In this document: piece by piece, positions 1 through 11,793 of the stretch
Numbering within the stretch: position 1 is the first letter of the stretch
Layout of the letters: the number at the start of each line of letters is the position of its first letter
Assembly (NCBI RefSeq): GCF_008831285.2
Contig: NW_022204796.1
Span: 1-51,843 of the forward strand
Origin: Nymphaea colorata
Taxonomy: Eukaryota > Streptophyta > Magnoliopsida > Nymphaeales > Nymphaeaceae
Direction of reading: 5' to 3'
Length of the DNA: 51,843 bases
Position numbers and translations under genes: made by a program
The notes under the pieces: generated by a model
Seen by the model: the letters and a program-made list of their open reading frames with translations, nothing else
Databases searched by the model: none
Told to the model about the DNA's origin: nothing

Positions 1-78
1 CCCAACCCCAACCCCAACCCCAACCCCAACCCCAACCCCAACCCCCCCAACCCCAACCCCAACCCCAACCCCAACCCC
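1..78. repeat. Left telomere, C4A2 repeats
   Basis: Tandem CCCCAA units run from the first base to position 78, then give way to unique AT-rich DNA. One unit is a variant with seven C residues (42-48). C4A2 orientation at the 5' end of the plus strand is what a true chromosome end shows. The repeat unit matches oligohymenophorean ciliates and differs from the C4A4 repeat of hypotrichs. The closest coding boundary is only about 90 bp inward. Confidence 0.99.
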
Positions 79-170
79 TATCAATCAATCTGAATATAAC
101 GCGCATTAATAATGAATTAACTGGATAATCCATATGTGATGGTTGGTGCAAGAACTAAGATATATAGAGA

Positions 171-3100
171 TCAGACCAGCCTGGCAGCGATATTCTGTTG
201 CCGCACTTCTTCGATCTCAACCTCCTGTTCCTTCACTCGTTCTCTCAAGGACTCTATCTCCGCAAACAGCACCACAAACAGGCAAGATCTTCATTGATCC
301 TTCTCTGCAAAGAGCTATCCTAGGCCAAACTCAGCCTCAGCTCAGCAAGATCCTAGTTTTGCTTTCGGTTTATCTTTGTGATTCTTTACAGTTATGCCCC
401 CAAGAAACGATTCTGAATGTGATAATACATACCTTTTCGATGAGATCGTTGTAGTTGCTTGCGTTTTTATCCTCGTTTTACCTCCTAAGGGCAGTGATGA
501 TCTTCTGTAGGCGTTAGAATTCCTCATATAGCACTTTGATCCTGCATATTTAGATGGCTACCTCTTCTAGTACTCGGCGAGATGCTGCTTGCTGATGTAA
601 TTTTCCTCGTCCAGTTGCTTATACTTGAGGGAAAGAGCCTCATAGTCCCGAACCTTGGTCTATATTTAGGCGCGGTATGCTTCGGCTTGGATTTGGAATT
701 ACCTCTCTCGACTTTAGAATAGAATGGATTCCTCCACTTTCAATCTAAGCGAATTGTTCAATCTCTCAATTTCAGGCACGTACTTCTTCTCCTTCTCTTC
801 CAGGTCATCGATTTTTTCCTTATTGTTGTAGAGTATCCTGTTCAAGCGTTATATTTCACTGCTCAGTTATATGATCTTCGATTAGTACTAGCCTAGGCTT
901 TGGATTTGGAGGGTTTTGATTTGGTCTCCTTCCTTCACTCTCGCCAGCTCGGAGTTCAGTCTAAAGGTTTCTTGCTGGACCTACTTGAACTCTTTCTCGT
1001 ATTGTCCCATCCGGGATAGAGTGTCTGTCTGGTATCGATGGTACTCTTCTTCTAAGATTTGGTAATTCTCCACCTTTAGTCTCAATACGCCGTTCAATCT
1101 CTCGATCTACTGCCCGAGGAGTGCAATTTTGGCTTAGTATTCGCCCAAAATGGGAGGTTTCAATGCTTCAGCCAGCTTACTCCTTCTCTCTTCCTCCAGC
1201 TCTCTCGCCAGCCCTTCGTCTTCTCCTCAAGCACTCTGCATTCATCGACCTTGACTTCCAGTATCTTGTTGAGACGTATGATCTCCTTCTCTAGCAGTTC
1301 GAACTTGCCCTAGAAGTATCTCTTCTGTTCATGCTCTACTCTTATCTCATACTAGCGTAGATCCTGCTATAGCTTGTTGCTTTTGGCAAGAAGACGTTGG
1401 TTTTCCTACATAAGGTGGGTTCGCTAATCACTGGAGAAGGATATCCTTGGATCTTTGCTTTTCTCTAGGGTGCTATTGAGTTCTCTGATGGTTTTCTCGT
1501 AGTTTTATGTCTTTTGCTTGTGGTCGTTGATGAGGGCGTCCCTTTCCTTTTCCTTAGAGGTGAGGATGAAGTTGAGCCGTTCTATTTCTGAGCTGAAGAT
1601 GAGGATTTTGTTGTAGTATTCTGCTATTTGCTCGTTTTTGCGTCTCATCTCCACGCTTTAGGATTAGGCACCCCCACTTCCCTTCTAAGGCTTGCTGCTG
1701 CGCTATTCAGCCATTAGCTTCTCTAGTTAATTGATGTGGTTGACCATGCCGTTCATTTCCTCATCTTTTCTGATACTGTCGATCCTGTATCTTTCGTTCT
1801 ACTCTGTAAGGTAGGAGCATCTTTCTTGGAGGTATTGCAATTACCTGTGGAGTTGCTCCCTATCATCAATTTAGAAGCTGTCTCCTGAGTGGGAGGGCAA
1901 TAGTGCTTCTTTCTTCTATGGTTGAGGCTGGGATGTTTGCTGTGCTGGGTGGGCTTGACAGTTGAATCCTATGAGGGTTTTCTCAAGGCCTGTCCCAGTT
2001 GGAATTGCAACCTTATCATTTATTCTTGCAGGTTGTGGATCTTGGCCACGTTTCTTTAATTTTCTTCAGTGATCAAGGTCAGTCTTTCCTTCATGACTCC
2101 GTTCTAGACATTCAGCCTAACGCTTTCATTTGACATCTACAGTTCCTCTCCCTTTTGCTCTCCTATTATGCGGTTGATGCGATCTATTTCGTTCTCCAGT
2201 CTGTCTATCCTGACCTCTCTTTCTTCTAGGTTATTCTTCAATCTTTAATTCTCGCTGTAGTATCTCTGGTTCTCGGTGATGTAGTACTGCATGGCTTATT
2301 CCTTCTCGATGAGGCCCACTTGCAATGTCCTCGATTGCTATCTCAAGTAGTCGATCTCTGAGTTTTGCTCTTGGAGGAGGATTTACAGTTTTTGGACTTG
2401 GCTGCTTGGCTATATCGGAAGGTTGGGAACGCCTTTGGGTCTCTTTCGGTTGGGGTCTTTCTCAGCTGTTCGCCCAGTCTGCGGATGTCTTCTTCCTTGG
2501 AGGAGAGGAGGTCGTTGAGCCTGCTGATCTCCTAGTACTGCTGGGTTATGAGTTGGTTCTGGTCGATGATTGAAATGGTGGGTTTGCTTTCGGGTGGTCT
2601 CTCCCTCAGGCCTTGGATGACAAGCTTCAATTTCTCATTTTCATCCGCTATTGCTTGGATCCTCTGCTACAGTCCTTGGTTCTTGTTTAGCAGTTCCTCG
2701 ATGTAGAGTTGGTCATTTTGGTTGATGCTCTCTATCTGTCTGATCTTGAGTTCTGTTTCCGACCTGCTGTTGCGGATGCTGCTGACCTCCTCATCCTTCT
2801 GGGTCAGGTTGGTCTGCAGTCTTTTGATTTAGTTCATATACTGGCTGATCTTGCTGTCGTAGACCCGCTTGCCCTACTAGTTTCGGGAAATGGTCAATTT
2901 TAAGGTCTAATTTTCGGAGAGAGCGTTGGCCAGTTGGGAGGAGAGGGACAGTCTGTGCTATCTCTCCTTGTCGATTTATAGGGAGAGGATATCGATTGTC
3001 TTCTGTCTGTTCTATACCTCTTTCTGCGAGTTTTTGAACTTGAGTTCCATTGAGTTGAGTTCCTCAATCAGCTTCTTTATGCTGTAGTTCAGTCTTTCGT

Positions 3101-4454
3101 TCTCCTGCTGCGCCTGCGCCACTTCTTTCTCGTAGTCTCCCATTTTCTTCTTCATCTCGGCGTACCTCACCTTGTAGTCTCCATTCTCCTTCTCCAGCGA
3201 CTCCAAAGTCTTCAGCTTGATCTCCGCTTCATTGTTCCTCCTCCTTGCCTCTTCGAGTTCGTTCATCTTCTTGCGGAGGACGCTGTTGAGCCGATCGACC
3301 TCTATGCTGAGTTTTTCGAGACTGGCCTCGTAGGACTGGGTGAGGGATTTGGTCTGTTCGAGGTTGCTGAGGGAGATGAGGGTCTCTCTGTGCTACCTTT
3401 GGAGACGGGTGTTGTTTTATTGCAACTATTGGATTTTGGCTTGGTTCTCAGCCACCTCCTCATCCTTCTGGCGGCCGAGCTCGGCCAGTTGTCGCGAGCG
3501 GGCGTATTACTAGGTTAGTTAACGTGATTTCTAGCGCAATACGCCGTTTAGTCTGTCGATTTCCTCAGCGAGGATCTGGAAGCGATTTTCGTACTCGCCT
3601 ATGGTGTGAGTGAGTTGGGCATTTTTGCCTGCCTACATGTTCAATCTCTCAACCTCCCTTTTCTGGTTCCTAATCTCGTTCTCGAGGTCGAGGCTGTGCT
3701 GTTGGGATTACTTATTCTCCTGCAGGAGGGTCTATATCTTCTGCTAGAACTGCTTGCGTTCTGCCTCCCAGCGGGCGGAGGAATCGCGAGACTTGCCCTA
3801 CAGTTGGGCGAAGACTGCATTCCTGCGGTCCAGCTACTCCCTCACCAGCTATATCTATCGGGATTTTTGAATATCCAGGCTCTATAACTGCTCGCGGGAT
3901 GTCCTCACCTCCCCAACCAGCTTAAGGTTCACCTGCTTCAACTCAGCGATCTGCCTCAGGCTCTACTAGTAGTTCCTCTGCAATTCGCCGTTGTTGTTCA
4001 CTCGCTGCAGCTACTAAAGTTCGATCTAAATAACTTCACTTATACGCTCTGTCTGCGGATGAATTCTCTCAACTTTTCGATCTCCAATCTGTAATTCTGC
4101 TCCTAGGCCAATCGCTAGGTAAGTTCTCGTATTTGCACTTCATAGGAATGTCTGTCCAGTTCAACTCTTTCGTTCTATCGGAACCTGAATCACCCCAGCA
4201 GTACTTCATCTTGAATTCCTCCAAAAACTGGCAAAGTCTTTCTATTTCAGCGGCCTGCAGTAGGCAGACGAGCTCCAGATGCGGTCCCATGAATTTTTGT
4301 TCTCCGGGTAGTCTGGCGATCATGGATCTGGATGACTGGTGTGTTACTTTCTGATATCATAGGGGTCTCCAGGTTCGGTGAAGTTCCACATGAGGTCTCT
4401 CTTATCGCTGAGGGAGAGTGTCGTTCTTTTGACGGTTGCTTTATCTTCAGCCAT
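171..4454 (-). CDS. Very long coiled-coil protein (about 1,420 aa)
   Basis: Read with TAA/TAG as Glu, the minus strand is almost continuously coding from the ATG at 4454 (MAEDKATVKRTTLSLSDKR) to TGA at 171. Nearly the whole product is heptad-like E/K/L/Q-rich sequence, for example NELEEARRRNNEAEIKLKTL near 3240 and LIEKNRFLGAELERITKI near 400. A 20-nt intron (413-432) is needed near the 3' end to keep the coil in frame. One-base frame breaks occur, for example near 4200. No enzyme domain is visible. Such proteins in ciliates are usually structural components of basal bodies, rootlets, contractile fibres or Golgi tethers; the specific role is not assignable from sequence. With the standard code this gene dissolves into short fragments and looks like a 4-kb empty region. 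Confidence 0.8.
413..432 (-). other. 20-nt spliceosomal intron
   Basis: On the minus strand this is GTATGTATTATCACATTCAG. Removing it joins ..NDLIEK to NRFLGAELERI.. in a coiled-coil frame that stays open for more than 100 further nucleotides. Left unspliced it shifts the frame to a TGA. The boundaries are GT and AG. Confidence 0.75.
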
Positions 4455-4629
4455 ATTCAAATATTGAATTTATGTCTGTTGCCAAAATAGGTGACGGAGT
4501 ACCAATTTATATTTGATTTTAATGAGCAGCAAATTGCCAGGATTGCCCCCCTCTCCCTTCGTCAAAAATAGATACAATTAAAACCAGAATCAAACTGAGA
4601 CTGCTGGCGGGAAGGATCACGCAAGGAGA

Positions 4630-5732
4630 ATGATAAACGCCCACAGAAATGCCCATGAATAGATGAGGAGTAGAACTGCCGGGAAGGGCTTCGCGAGCAC
4701 GCCTGATGTTAACGAGGAGGATCATATGCATCGATCGGCTATCGAGTAGCTGCAGATCCTGGATGCTCCTCCTACTAGAACCGAACACCTGATTAACACC
4801 AAGCGTACGTTCGAAGATCTCCACATTAAAAAGAGCAGCTCCTTCGATCGAGAACGCATAGAGCTTTCGCTTTCTAGTGACTACATCGACTTCCTATCCG
4901 AAAACACCCAACTGAAGAGGAGGATATAGGACTTGTAGCGACAGGTGGCCCAGTATGTGGAGACTGAAGGAGAGGCGAGGCTGTAGGTTCTGGAGTGGAG
5001 GCGAAGGCTGTAGGAGAGCGAGGGGAGGCTGCACAACGCTGAGAGCCAGTGCAACCGCGCCCGTATCCTCATCACCGAGTACTAGAACGAGATTGCTCTC
5101 AAAGAGAGGGAAATGCAGGAGCTGAGGGAGAGGTTGGCGGCTGCGTAGCGGGCGGCGAGGGAGGAGAGGAACGCCAGCAGCGCGCACAGCTACGAGATGC
5201 AGGCCCTCAAGAACCACTTCGAGACTGAGCGGGAGTCGATCGTGCAGGCCTACCAGCAGCACCTGGAGGCACTGCAGGCGCAGGCAGACGAGGAAATGGA
5301 AGTCCTCACCTACCAGTTCAACCAGGCCAAAACGGTGGGGCAGGAGCAAATCGACTCTCTTCTCCAGGCCCTCCAGAAGAAGTAGAGTGAGAATGCGTTT
5401 CTGCGCAACACGATAAACCAAAACCTCTTCCTCAAGAACTCCACCCATACCTCATAGGTGCTCTCCCTCTCCAAGGCCAACAACCAGACAGACGCACCCA
5501 GTAGCGTTTCATGGCAAGGTTTAAAAATTTCTCCAAGATGATCGACAGAAAGCTTTTCTCCAGTTGCGACGATAGGGAATCAAACATCTTCTACAGCAAG
5601 ATCCTCACCATCCCCCCTACCGACAAGGCCAAGCTTACAACGCAAAATGGCAATAACCAAAAGACGCAAATTCCGACAAGCAGCAAGCAGAATCTTATTG
5701 CTCACCACCACCATCATTTTTCAGCTAGATGA
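4630..5732 (+). CDS. Coiled-coil protein (about 365 aa)
   Basis: With TAR as Glu the plus strand is open from about 4630 to 5500 and continues in a neighbouring frame to TGA at 5730. The N-terminus is polar. The middle is a long coiled coil with segments such as SENTQLKRRIEDLERQVAQY and LKERE/MQELRERLAAAERAAR. The tail is basic and ends in a His-rich stretch (HHHHH). Alternative starts are ATG 4630 or 4663. A one-base frame change lies near 5505. The start faces the start of the long coiled-coil gene at 4454, so the two share a 175-bp divergent spacer. The product is unrecognised and is probably cytoskeletal or a scaffold. Confidence 0.75.
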
Positions 5733-5840
5733 TCGTTTTACTATTCAAGCACATGCACGCATCCATCCATATGGCCAATCCAACTAAGTATAATTGAAGT
5801 GTGTGGAGCTATTATTATTACGTGATCATTGATTGATGGG

Positions 5841-7293
5841 TCAAAGATTGTCATTCTTAGGGTCGATGAGGCTGCGCAAGTACTCGATTCTTTTCTTGCT
5901 CTCGCCTTCTCCGAACTTGGCGGCCTTCTCACTGCCCCTGCCCTTCTCCCGCTTGCCCATCTGCACTTGCGAACTAGCGTTGGACTCATTCTCGAAGTTG
6001 TCCTCAGTGATGCGCTTGTTTCGCGGTTGGATGCGATCCACCTTATTGCGGTCGGTGTAGGTTTAGAAATCGTAGTTGCTCTTCGGCCTGTCTCTGTCTG
6101 TTAGGTCCCTCCTCTCGGACCTGTTATCGTTGGAGTATATTTCCTTGATGATCGAATCCTTGTCCTTGAAGTCTAGTCTCTTGCTGATGGATTTTGAAGC
6201 TGCTGATTTCTATGATTATTTCTCTCGCTTTATCTCGTCCTTTATGCTCTCCTTCATCGTCTTTATCGGATCGTTTTGGGCGAGGTTGAGAGCAGGCGGT
6301 TTTTTCTTGTCGTTTGGCTCCTCGTCCTTCTTAGTGGTGGATATGGCTGGCCTGCTCGGCATGTTGATGGAGCCCATGAGAGATTTGATCCTGTCCTCCA
6401 CCTGGCTCACGTTGCTAATCGTGCTGGTGAACTCTTTCGCGGTGGTTCTGGCTGCGAATTGCTAGAGATCGCGTTGTTGGCTTGCCTGCAGGGGAGGCTT
6501 CGAGAACAGCTGGGTGAACTCGGGCCTGAGTGCGCTTTGGAGGCGACTGCTTGCGATGTTCTCCTGGTTTTAGATGGTGCTCTGGTGCTTGGTCTTGAAG
6601 TCAGCCAAGGCCGTCAGCTCGCGCTGGTAGACCTTGGGAGGCTCCTGGTTGTTCCTCTTCCTTTCGTTGAATGCCAGGATGAACTCCGCGATGAGGCGGT
6701 TCCTCTTGCTGTCTCCCTTGTTCAGGCCCACTTCCTTCAAGATGAGGGCGATTTCTGCCTCTCCTGGGTACTTGCCGTGGAAGGCTAGGAATTCTTTCAA
6801 TCCGTCAGCTGTGGCCCGCTTGTACTTCACCTTTTTCTCGTCCTTCTCCTTCTCGAAAGTGAACTTGCAGAGCAGCTACAAACGCACTTGGTTCTCCACC
6901 ACCTGTCCGAAGAACTTTTGCAGGGAGTATCGCAAGGAGTAGTCGAGGCTGAGCACGTCTGCCTTCCTGCGACTCATGAGGCTTTTCAGCGAGGGATCGG
7001 CCTGCGGGATGATGAGGGAGGTGAACTCTTCCAGGGTGAGGTAGGTCTTGCCGTCGATTTGGAAATACGAGAACACCAGATCTGCCTCTGAGGCGTGCAA
7101 GCGATCCCCAGGCTTTGACGAGGTCTGCGAACTCAGGCCGGGAGATGCTGGTCCTGGGCTGGGCGGCGTTGAGGGAGAAAACTCCCTCCGGGGTGAAATT
7201 GGTGTTGGATGCGAGGATCTGCCTGCAGTATTCAAGCTTGCGCTAGTTGGAGCCCACCTCGTAGAGGTAGAGCGCGATGTCCTACGAACTCAT
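5841..7293 (-). CDS. EF-hand-like ciliate protein (about 480 aa)
   Basis: Starts at ATG 7293 (MSSEDIALYLYEVGSNERK) and ends at TGA 5841. The first 200 residues carry a block typical of ciliate-expanded EF-hand proteins: a helix with RLHASEADLVFSYF followed by QIDGKTYLTLEEF, which aligns with a helix-loop-helix whose first Asp is missing, so calcium binding may be lost there. The remainder is charged, with K/E/D-rich low complexity and an ending of about EYLRSLIDPKNDNL. A one-base frame break sits near 7112 (W-D-R joins better than the printed frame). It does not match any enzyme family I know. Confidence 0.7.
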
Positions 7294-7502
7294 TGCACCG
7301 TTACCCGATGAATTATTATTAATATCCCACCCACCGTAATAACATGTGAACAGGATGGAGGGAAGATATAATCCCTATCTTATTGTAGTATGGGTAATGG
7401 CGAATTACCGATGTTTTTTTGGTAAATTGTGCATTATTCTAGCCTTCAGCTGCACAAATTAAGCTCCATTCATACTTAGATTAACATGGGTATGTATCAT
7501 CA

Positions 7503-8329
7503 TCACTATAGCCTCAAGATGAGTCCCTCCCTGCGTTTCCTAGCCTCCCTCCTCTCTCCCGAAGTCATCCTGGTCTTGGACATGCGATCCACGTATCCGA
7601 TCAGCCATCCCATAAGCGGCATTAGGTCCTTGCCCAGGTTGACCACCATCCTTACGGTCATGGGGTACCTGCTGGAGCTATTGACGTCACTCATGTATAC
7701 CATTTTCACGCTCTTGCCATGCTACTTCCACAGCTGGATTTCCTCCTCATTGTGCAGGAAGTACCTGTAGTGCTCTACCTTCTCGACGAGGATGCTGTGG
7801 GTGTCTGGGACGTTTTGGGTAGGGTTTATGATTGGCTTGTACTCCTTGCAGAGCTGTTTAATATCGGGGTATTTCTTCTTGGTCAGTTCCTTTATGTTCT
7901 TCTTGCGGATGATGGCCATGGTTATCGAGATGGGGTGCTCGTTGAGGATGGGGATTTATATCACGAGCTCGTCTTTGAGCTTGATGAAGAGGGAATTGAA
8001 GAGATAGGAGATTATTTGCTGGCGGGGGACGAGCTAAATGGGCGAGTAGGTACTGCAAAGGCGAAGATGGCAAAGAGGCAACTATCCCTGCCCGATGGGT
8101 ATAGTTTGATGATGTTGGGGGATTCGATTAGCGCTTCTCCATCATACTCGTTGAAATGCTTGCTGAGGAAGGGATCCAGCAGTGCCTTATACTCCTTCAT
8201 CACTCTGAGGTTCTGTTCGCTGCCGGCGTGATGCACTGCCACCAGTACAGCTATGAGGAGGAAGGCGGTCAGCGTCACTGCGTGGTACCACAGGTAATCC
8301 TCGATGAAGCTTTGCCAAAATCCGCTCAT
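7503..8329 (-). CDS. CCDC47: CCDC47 (calumin, DUF1682) homologue, ER membrane
   Basis: Starts at MSGFWQSFIEDYLWYHAV (8329), followed directly by a transmembrane helix. It continues with NIIKLYPSGRDSCLFAIFAF, which matches the IYNLWCSGR block of CCDC47, then residues matching its ...FAVGTRK... region. It ends with KMVYMSDVNSSSRYP, DLMPLMGWLIGYVDRM and a basic tail, as in the C-terminal part of the family. At about 268 aa it is shorter than the animal protein, lacking the acidic lumenal domain and most of the lysine-rich tail. CCDC47 is a subunit of the PAT/multipass translocon that helps insert membrane proteins at the ER; this role is inferred from family. One 20-nt intron is at 8034-8053. 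Two TGA-free junctions use TAG as Glu. The stop is TGA at 7503. Confidence 0.75.
8034..8053 (-). other. 20-nt spliceosomal intron in CCDC47 homologue
   Basis: Minus-strand sequence is GTACCTACTCGCCCATTTAG. Splicing joins FAIFAFA to LVPRQQIISYLFN in one frame that runs on to the conserved MAIIRKK and KMVYMSD blocks. Without splicing the frame is lost. This is one of the clearest intron calls in the window. Confidence 0.85.
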
Positions 8330-8395
8330 CCCTACAGTCTAAATGGTGATATTATAATCTGCCGAGATTCATTGATTTATATAAGTTAAATTCAA

Positions 8396-8797
8396 ATGGA
8401 GAGAGCTGACCACCCGCACCAGGCCGCCGTCCACTTGATGAAGGCGCTCCGATGCTGCAAGGATTGCTACGAGGTTGGCGAGGCCGATCTTTTGGAGCTG
8501 CAGGAATTGGAGTACCGCAAACAGCTATTGGCGGAGGAGCTCAGGGGATTGAACTATAAGGCGGACTCAGTTTTCAAGTTGAAGGAGGAGATTAGGGAGC
8601 TGGAGGTACTGGTGACCGAGCTGAGGGTGGAGAACGAGCAAGCGCAAAGAGTAGGCGTGGCGGAAATCGATCGGCTGAGCTCGGATAGGAATCGGTTTGA
8701 GTTGGAACAGCGGGAGGGGATGATGGCCGAACTCACTGCTGAAAGGAATCTGACCCATTAGTTGACCCTAGAAATGGAGAGCCTCATCGAAAGGTGA
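8396..8797 (+). CDS. Small coiled-coil protein (133 aa)
   Basis: Single intact frame from ATG 8396 (MERADHPHQAAVHLMKALRC) to TGA 8795. An internal TAG at 8759 is read as Glu. Residues 30-120 form a predicted coiled coil (ELQELEYRKQLLAEELRGL, LKEEIRELEVLVTELRVEN). A CC pair lies near residue 20. It lies 66 bp from the divergent CCDC47 start. It is not recognised; similar short coils are common in ciliate axonemal and basal-body proteins. Confidence 0.75.
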
Positions 8798-8944
8798 AAA
8801 GCTTGAACAGGATCAATAACTAACTCATCTATAACTTCTGCTCGCCCTGATACCGGCATCCTTCATATACTCCTATTCCATGCTATATCTATTCCCCTAT
8901 CACCTTTTATGGTTAAGACTAGGATGTAAGGTTTGGTGGATATA

Positions 8945-10233
8945 ATGATGAAATAAAATTAAAGTCTGTTCCGGCCCTTTCCGGGCGAAACCCCCACCGT
9001 CAAGCACCACGATTTGCTGAGCGTGGGTGCCTCCTGTTTCTGCTCCCGCTGTTCGCTCATCCGCGACCGGCCCAACCCATAGATCCACCTGGATGAGGAC
9101 CTCATCTTGCTGCGTCGCAATAACAACCCCTCCTCTGCTGCCCCCTGCGACCAGGTGGTCTTCCTCAAGCACCTGCAATCCTGCTCTCACCTGCCGCGCT
9201 TCAGGTTCCTCGATACGATCGTGCTGGAGAATGGGGATCCCTCCTTTGCGATCTTCTTCCAGGAGGGCAAGGCCAAGCTGGCCAAGCACATCTCCATGAA
9301 GAGTTGGCTCATCGAGCGAAAGTAGCAACTGGATCTCAGGTACCAGATCAAGAAATACGAAAGGGAAAACCCTACCTTCCACTTCGCGGCCTTTGAGCAC
9401 TAGAGCGAGAAGCGGATTAAGGAGTTTGAAAACAATATCAAGTATAAAATGCCACCCATCCTCAATAAAATTGCCATCGTCAAACTCAAAGCCATCCCTT
9501 AGTAAAAATTGCTCTCCAAGAGCTAATTCTAAGACCTGTTTAGCCTCACCAAGCAGAAGCCCTGCTAGTTGGAGGATATAGAATACATCCAGGTCTTCCC
9601 GATCATGTACGGGGAGGAGGACAGTTCCTACGTGAGGAGTATCAAGTATTTCCGCAATAGGGAGGCGCAAAAGAAGGGATTCAAGTTGGCGGAGTGCAAC
9701 GTCTCCACCTGGAAGTAGAAGAACGACAGTTTGGAGAAGATGGAGGAGAGGGTGTTCTAGGAGATATCGGCGGTAGAGCAAACTCCCATCTCTGAGACAA
9801 TGCGTCTGGAGTATATGACATACAAGATACTGATTTATTTTAGGAAGTGTCCAACTTGCGCATAGAGGAGGCCATAGTTCACTACCTCACCAACGACGAA
9901 GGCAGGACCTTCTACTTCCGCAAGATATAGTGCATCCGCTTCGAGAAAAGGATACCCATCGACGATATCGGCATTGAATTGCCAACCAAGAGGGAAACTG
10001 CACCCGAAGACCAGATAGATTTGCGTGTGGAGATGAGGAAGTTATTCGATGGGTTTCAGCAGCAATTCTAGCGTTTGGATAAAGAGCGAGAGGATATGGA
10101 GAACAAGGTGAAAAAGGATCGAGAATTCTCTAACTATGTCTTTAAGACAATCACCCAAAAAAAGGGAGACAACCTCCACAAGATCCTAAACAGCAACAAC
10201 CAAAAATACAAGAAGGATCAACTTGGCCTATGA
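8945..10233 (+). CDS. Unrecognised protein (about 428 aa)
   Basis: Open from ATG 8945 to TGA 10231 with TAR as Glu. The N-terminal region has paired cysteines (SCFCSRCSLI) that could bind zinc, then a folded-looking middle (VFLKHLQSCSHLPRFRFL, GDPSFAIFFQEGKAKLAK). The C-terminus is a coiled coil (EMRKLFDGFQQQFERLDKER). One frame change of an AT dinucleotide lies near 9812. A 293-aa antisense frame over the same DNA is a shadow: it is Leu-rich and lacks family features. No known family recognised. Confidence 0.65.
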
Positions 10234-10324
10234 TACGTTTCACTTTCGTGCTTTCCTTTTTTATAAGATTCCCCCCTCTTGCGTATTTCATCATCCAATA
10301 ATCAAAGATATTTATTTATATTTC

Positions 10325-11447
10325 ATGTCCAAGAGAGGCCCTCAGCCCGAACGGTTCAACCGGTACGTTTAACTCAAGGATGGCTCAGGCTTCACCATCC
10401 CGGATGCAAATTCGTATTCAAGTTTGACAGGTACGGGGGATGGTTTGATGAATATGGGCATTACTACGACCAGGACGGCCGGCCTGATGACCCGCCCTCG
10501 GATGATGAGCGCAGGAGTGACGATGATCGGTCCCTGTCCAGGTCCAGATCTGATGATGGCGAGGATGAATACTAACGCGAGTTTGGAGGGCCAAGAAACG
10601 ACTACGATGATGAGGACGAAGAGGAGACTGCTCACATTAGGCAACTGTCCAAAATCGCTGCCAACATGGAGTTGCTGGGCACGTATCCCTGCAACTAGCC
10701 TTTCCGAGTGCATTTCCGCAACTTGCACTACTTTAGTAGGCGCGAGGATATCTTTCATAAATTTTCGCAAAAGGTGGAGGGGATTACCAATTTGGTGTTC
10801 TTCAATAACTAGAGAGGCCAGTTCAATGGGAATGGGTACTTTGTTGTAGCGAATGTGCAAGCTGCAGAGGCGCTAATCAAGCATGAGGGTGAGAGGTTCC
10901 AGGATAGGGAAATCACGTTTTAATTGAATTAAATCTAAGAGTTTTTGCATTCTCCACTGCAGCCAAACTAACTCAAATGCGATTTCACTCCAAAAGGAAC
11001 CAAAAATTATGCCAGCAAGACTTAAGCAAAAAAGGTAGACCCTGTCCTACCAAATAACAAGTGAAAGAAATAAAACCAACTCCATAATCATCATCGACTA
11101 AACCGCAGCCAATAAATAAACCAGAAAAAAACGATGCAAAGCCAGTTCCTGAAGTAAAGGAATAGCCAAAAAAGGCAACAACAGAGGAAAAGATTGTCCC
11201 TCCTGCAAAGGCATAAGTAAATTTGGATGAGTTCGCTGCCTATACATTCCTGAGGAAGGCCTTCCCGAAGAAGACAAGTTTCAAGGATTGGTTAGCGGAT
11301 AACAAGTTCGACGGTAATGATTACAAGACAGTGGAAAAGATAGTCGGAAACGAGGACTACGCAAGGATAACAATGAAGAGAAGGGTGTACTCGGCACTTA
11401 ATAATGCAATTTACAACGGAGAAAAGATTATCTTTGTCCCTTAATGA
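10325..11447 (+). CDS. RRM-domain RNA-binding protein (about 370 aa)
   Basis: Starts at MSKRGPQPERFNRYVELKDG. After a Tyr/Gly-rich block (DRYGGWFDEYGHYYDQDG) and an acidic/Arg-Ser stretch comes a recognisable RRM: RNP2-like VHFRNLHYFSRREDIF, then RNP1-like GQFNGNGYFVVANVQAAEAL. A Lys/Pro/Glu-rich linker follows, then a compact C-terminal domain (FAAYTFLRKAFPKKTSFKDW ... AIYNGEKIIFV). The RRM resembles eIF4H/eIF4B-type domains in spacing, but I would not name it further. Two frame changes occur in A-runs (near 10411 and 11033), each fixed by one extra A. The stop is TGA 11445, just after a TAA Glu codon. Confidence 0.65.
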
Positions 11448-11793
11448 TAGTTTACATCCAAAAAGGCATTCTTTATTTTTTAGCTTATCTACATGATTGT
11501 AAATGGTGAAAAATAAAAAAATATTGATGATTGAAGCTAAGTAAAAAATATATTGCCTATTAGTGGAAATTCGCTTGGATTTTAGCATCAACAGGTGATT
11601 GGACTCCTTACCAAAGATGAAACAAGCTAGAAAAGCTATCTTTCCTCATCTTAATAATCAAACTCCCACAAAGGTCATAAAAGTACAATAAAATCTATCC
11701 TTTTTATGACTTAGGCAGTTCGTTTCATTTTTCTGATAAAGTTAATGCGTAGATGTGTTGTTTAAGTTTTTGAACTTTATATTAAAAGTTTAT
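11448..11793. other. AT-rich spacer, no gene seen
   Basis: About 345 bp between the RRM gene and the signal peptide of the next gene. It is AT-rich, with T-runs near 11475 and 11705. No conserved coding, tRNA or repeat structure was found on either strand. It is presumably the 3' end of one gene and the promoter of the next. Confidence 0.5.

Noticed and set aside
4894-5448. 184-aa frame on the minus strand
   Set aside because: Antisense of the coiled-coil protein at 4630-5732.
8900-9781. 293-aa open frame on the minus strand
   Set aside because: Antisense to the unrecognised gene at 8945-10233. It is Leu-rich with no domain, and the plus strand shows consistent TAR-as-Glu coding through the same region.
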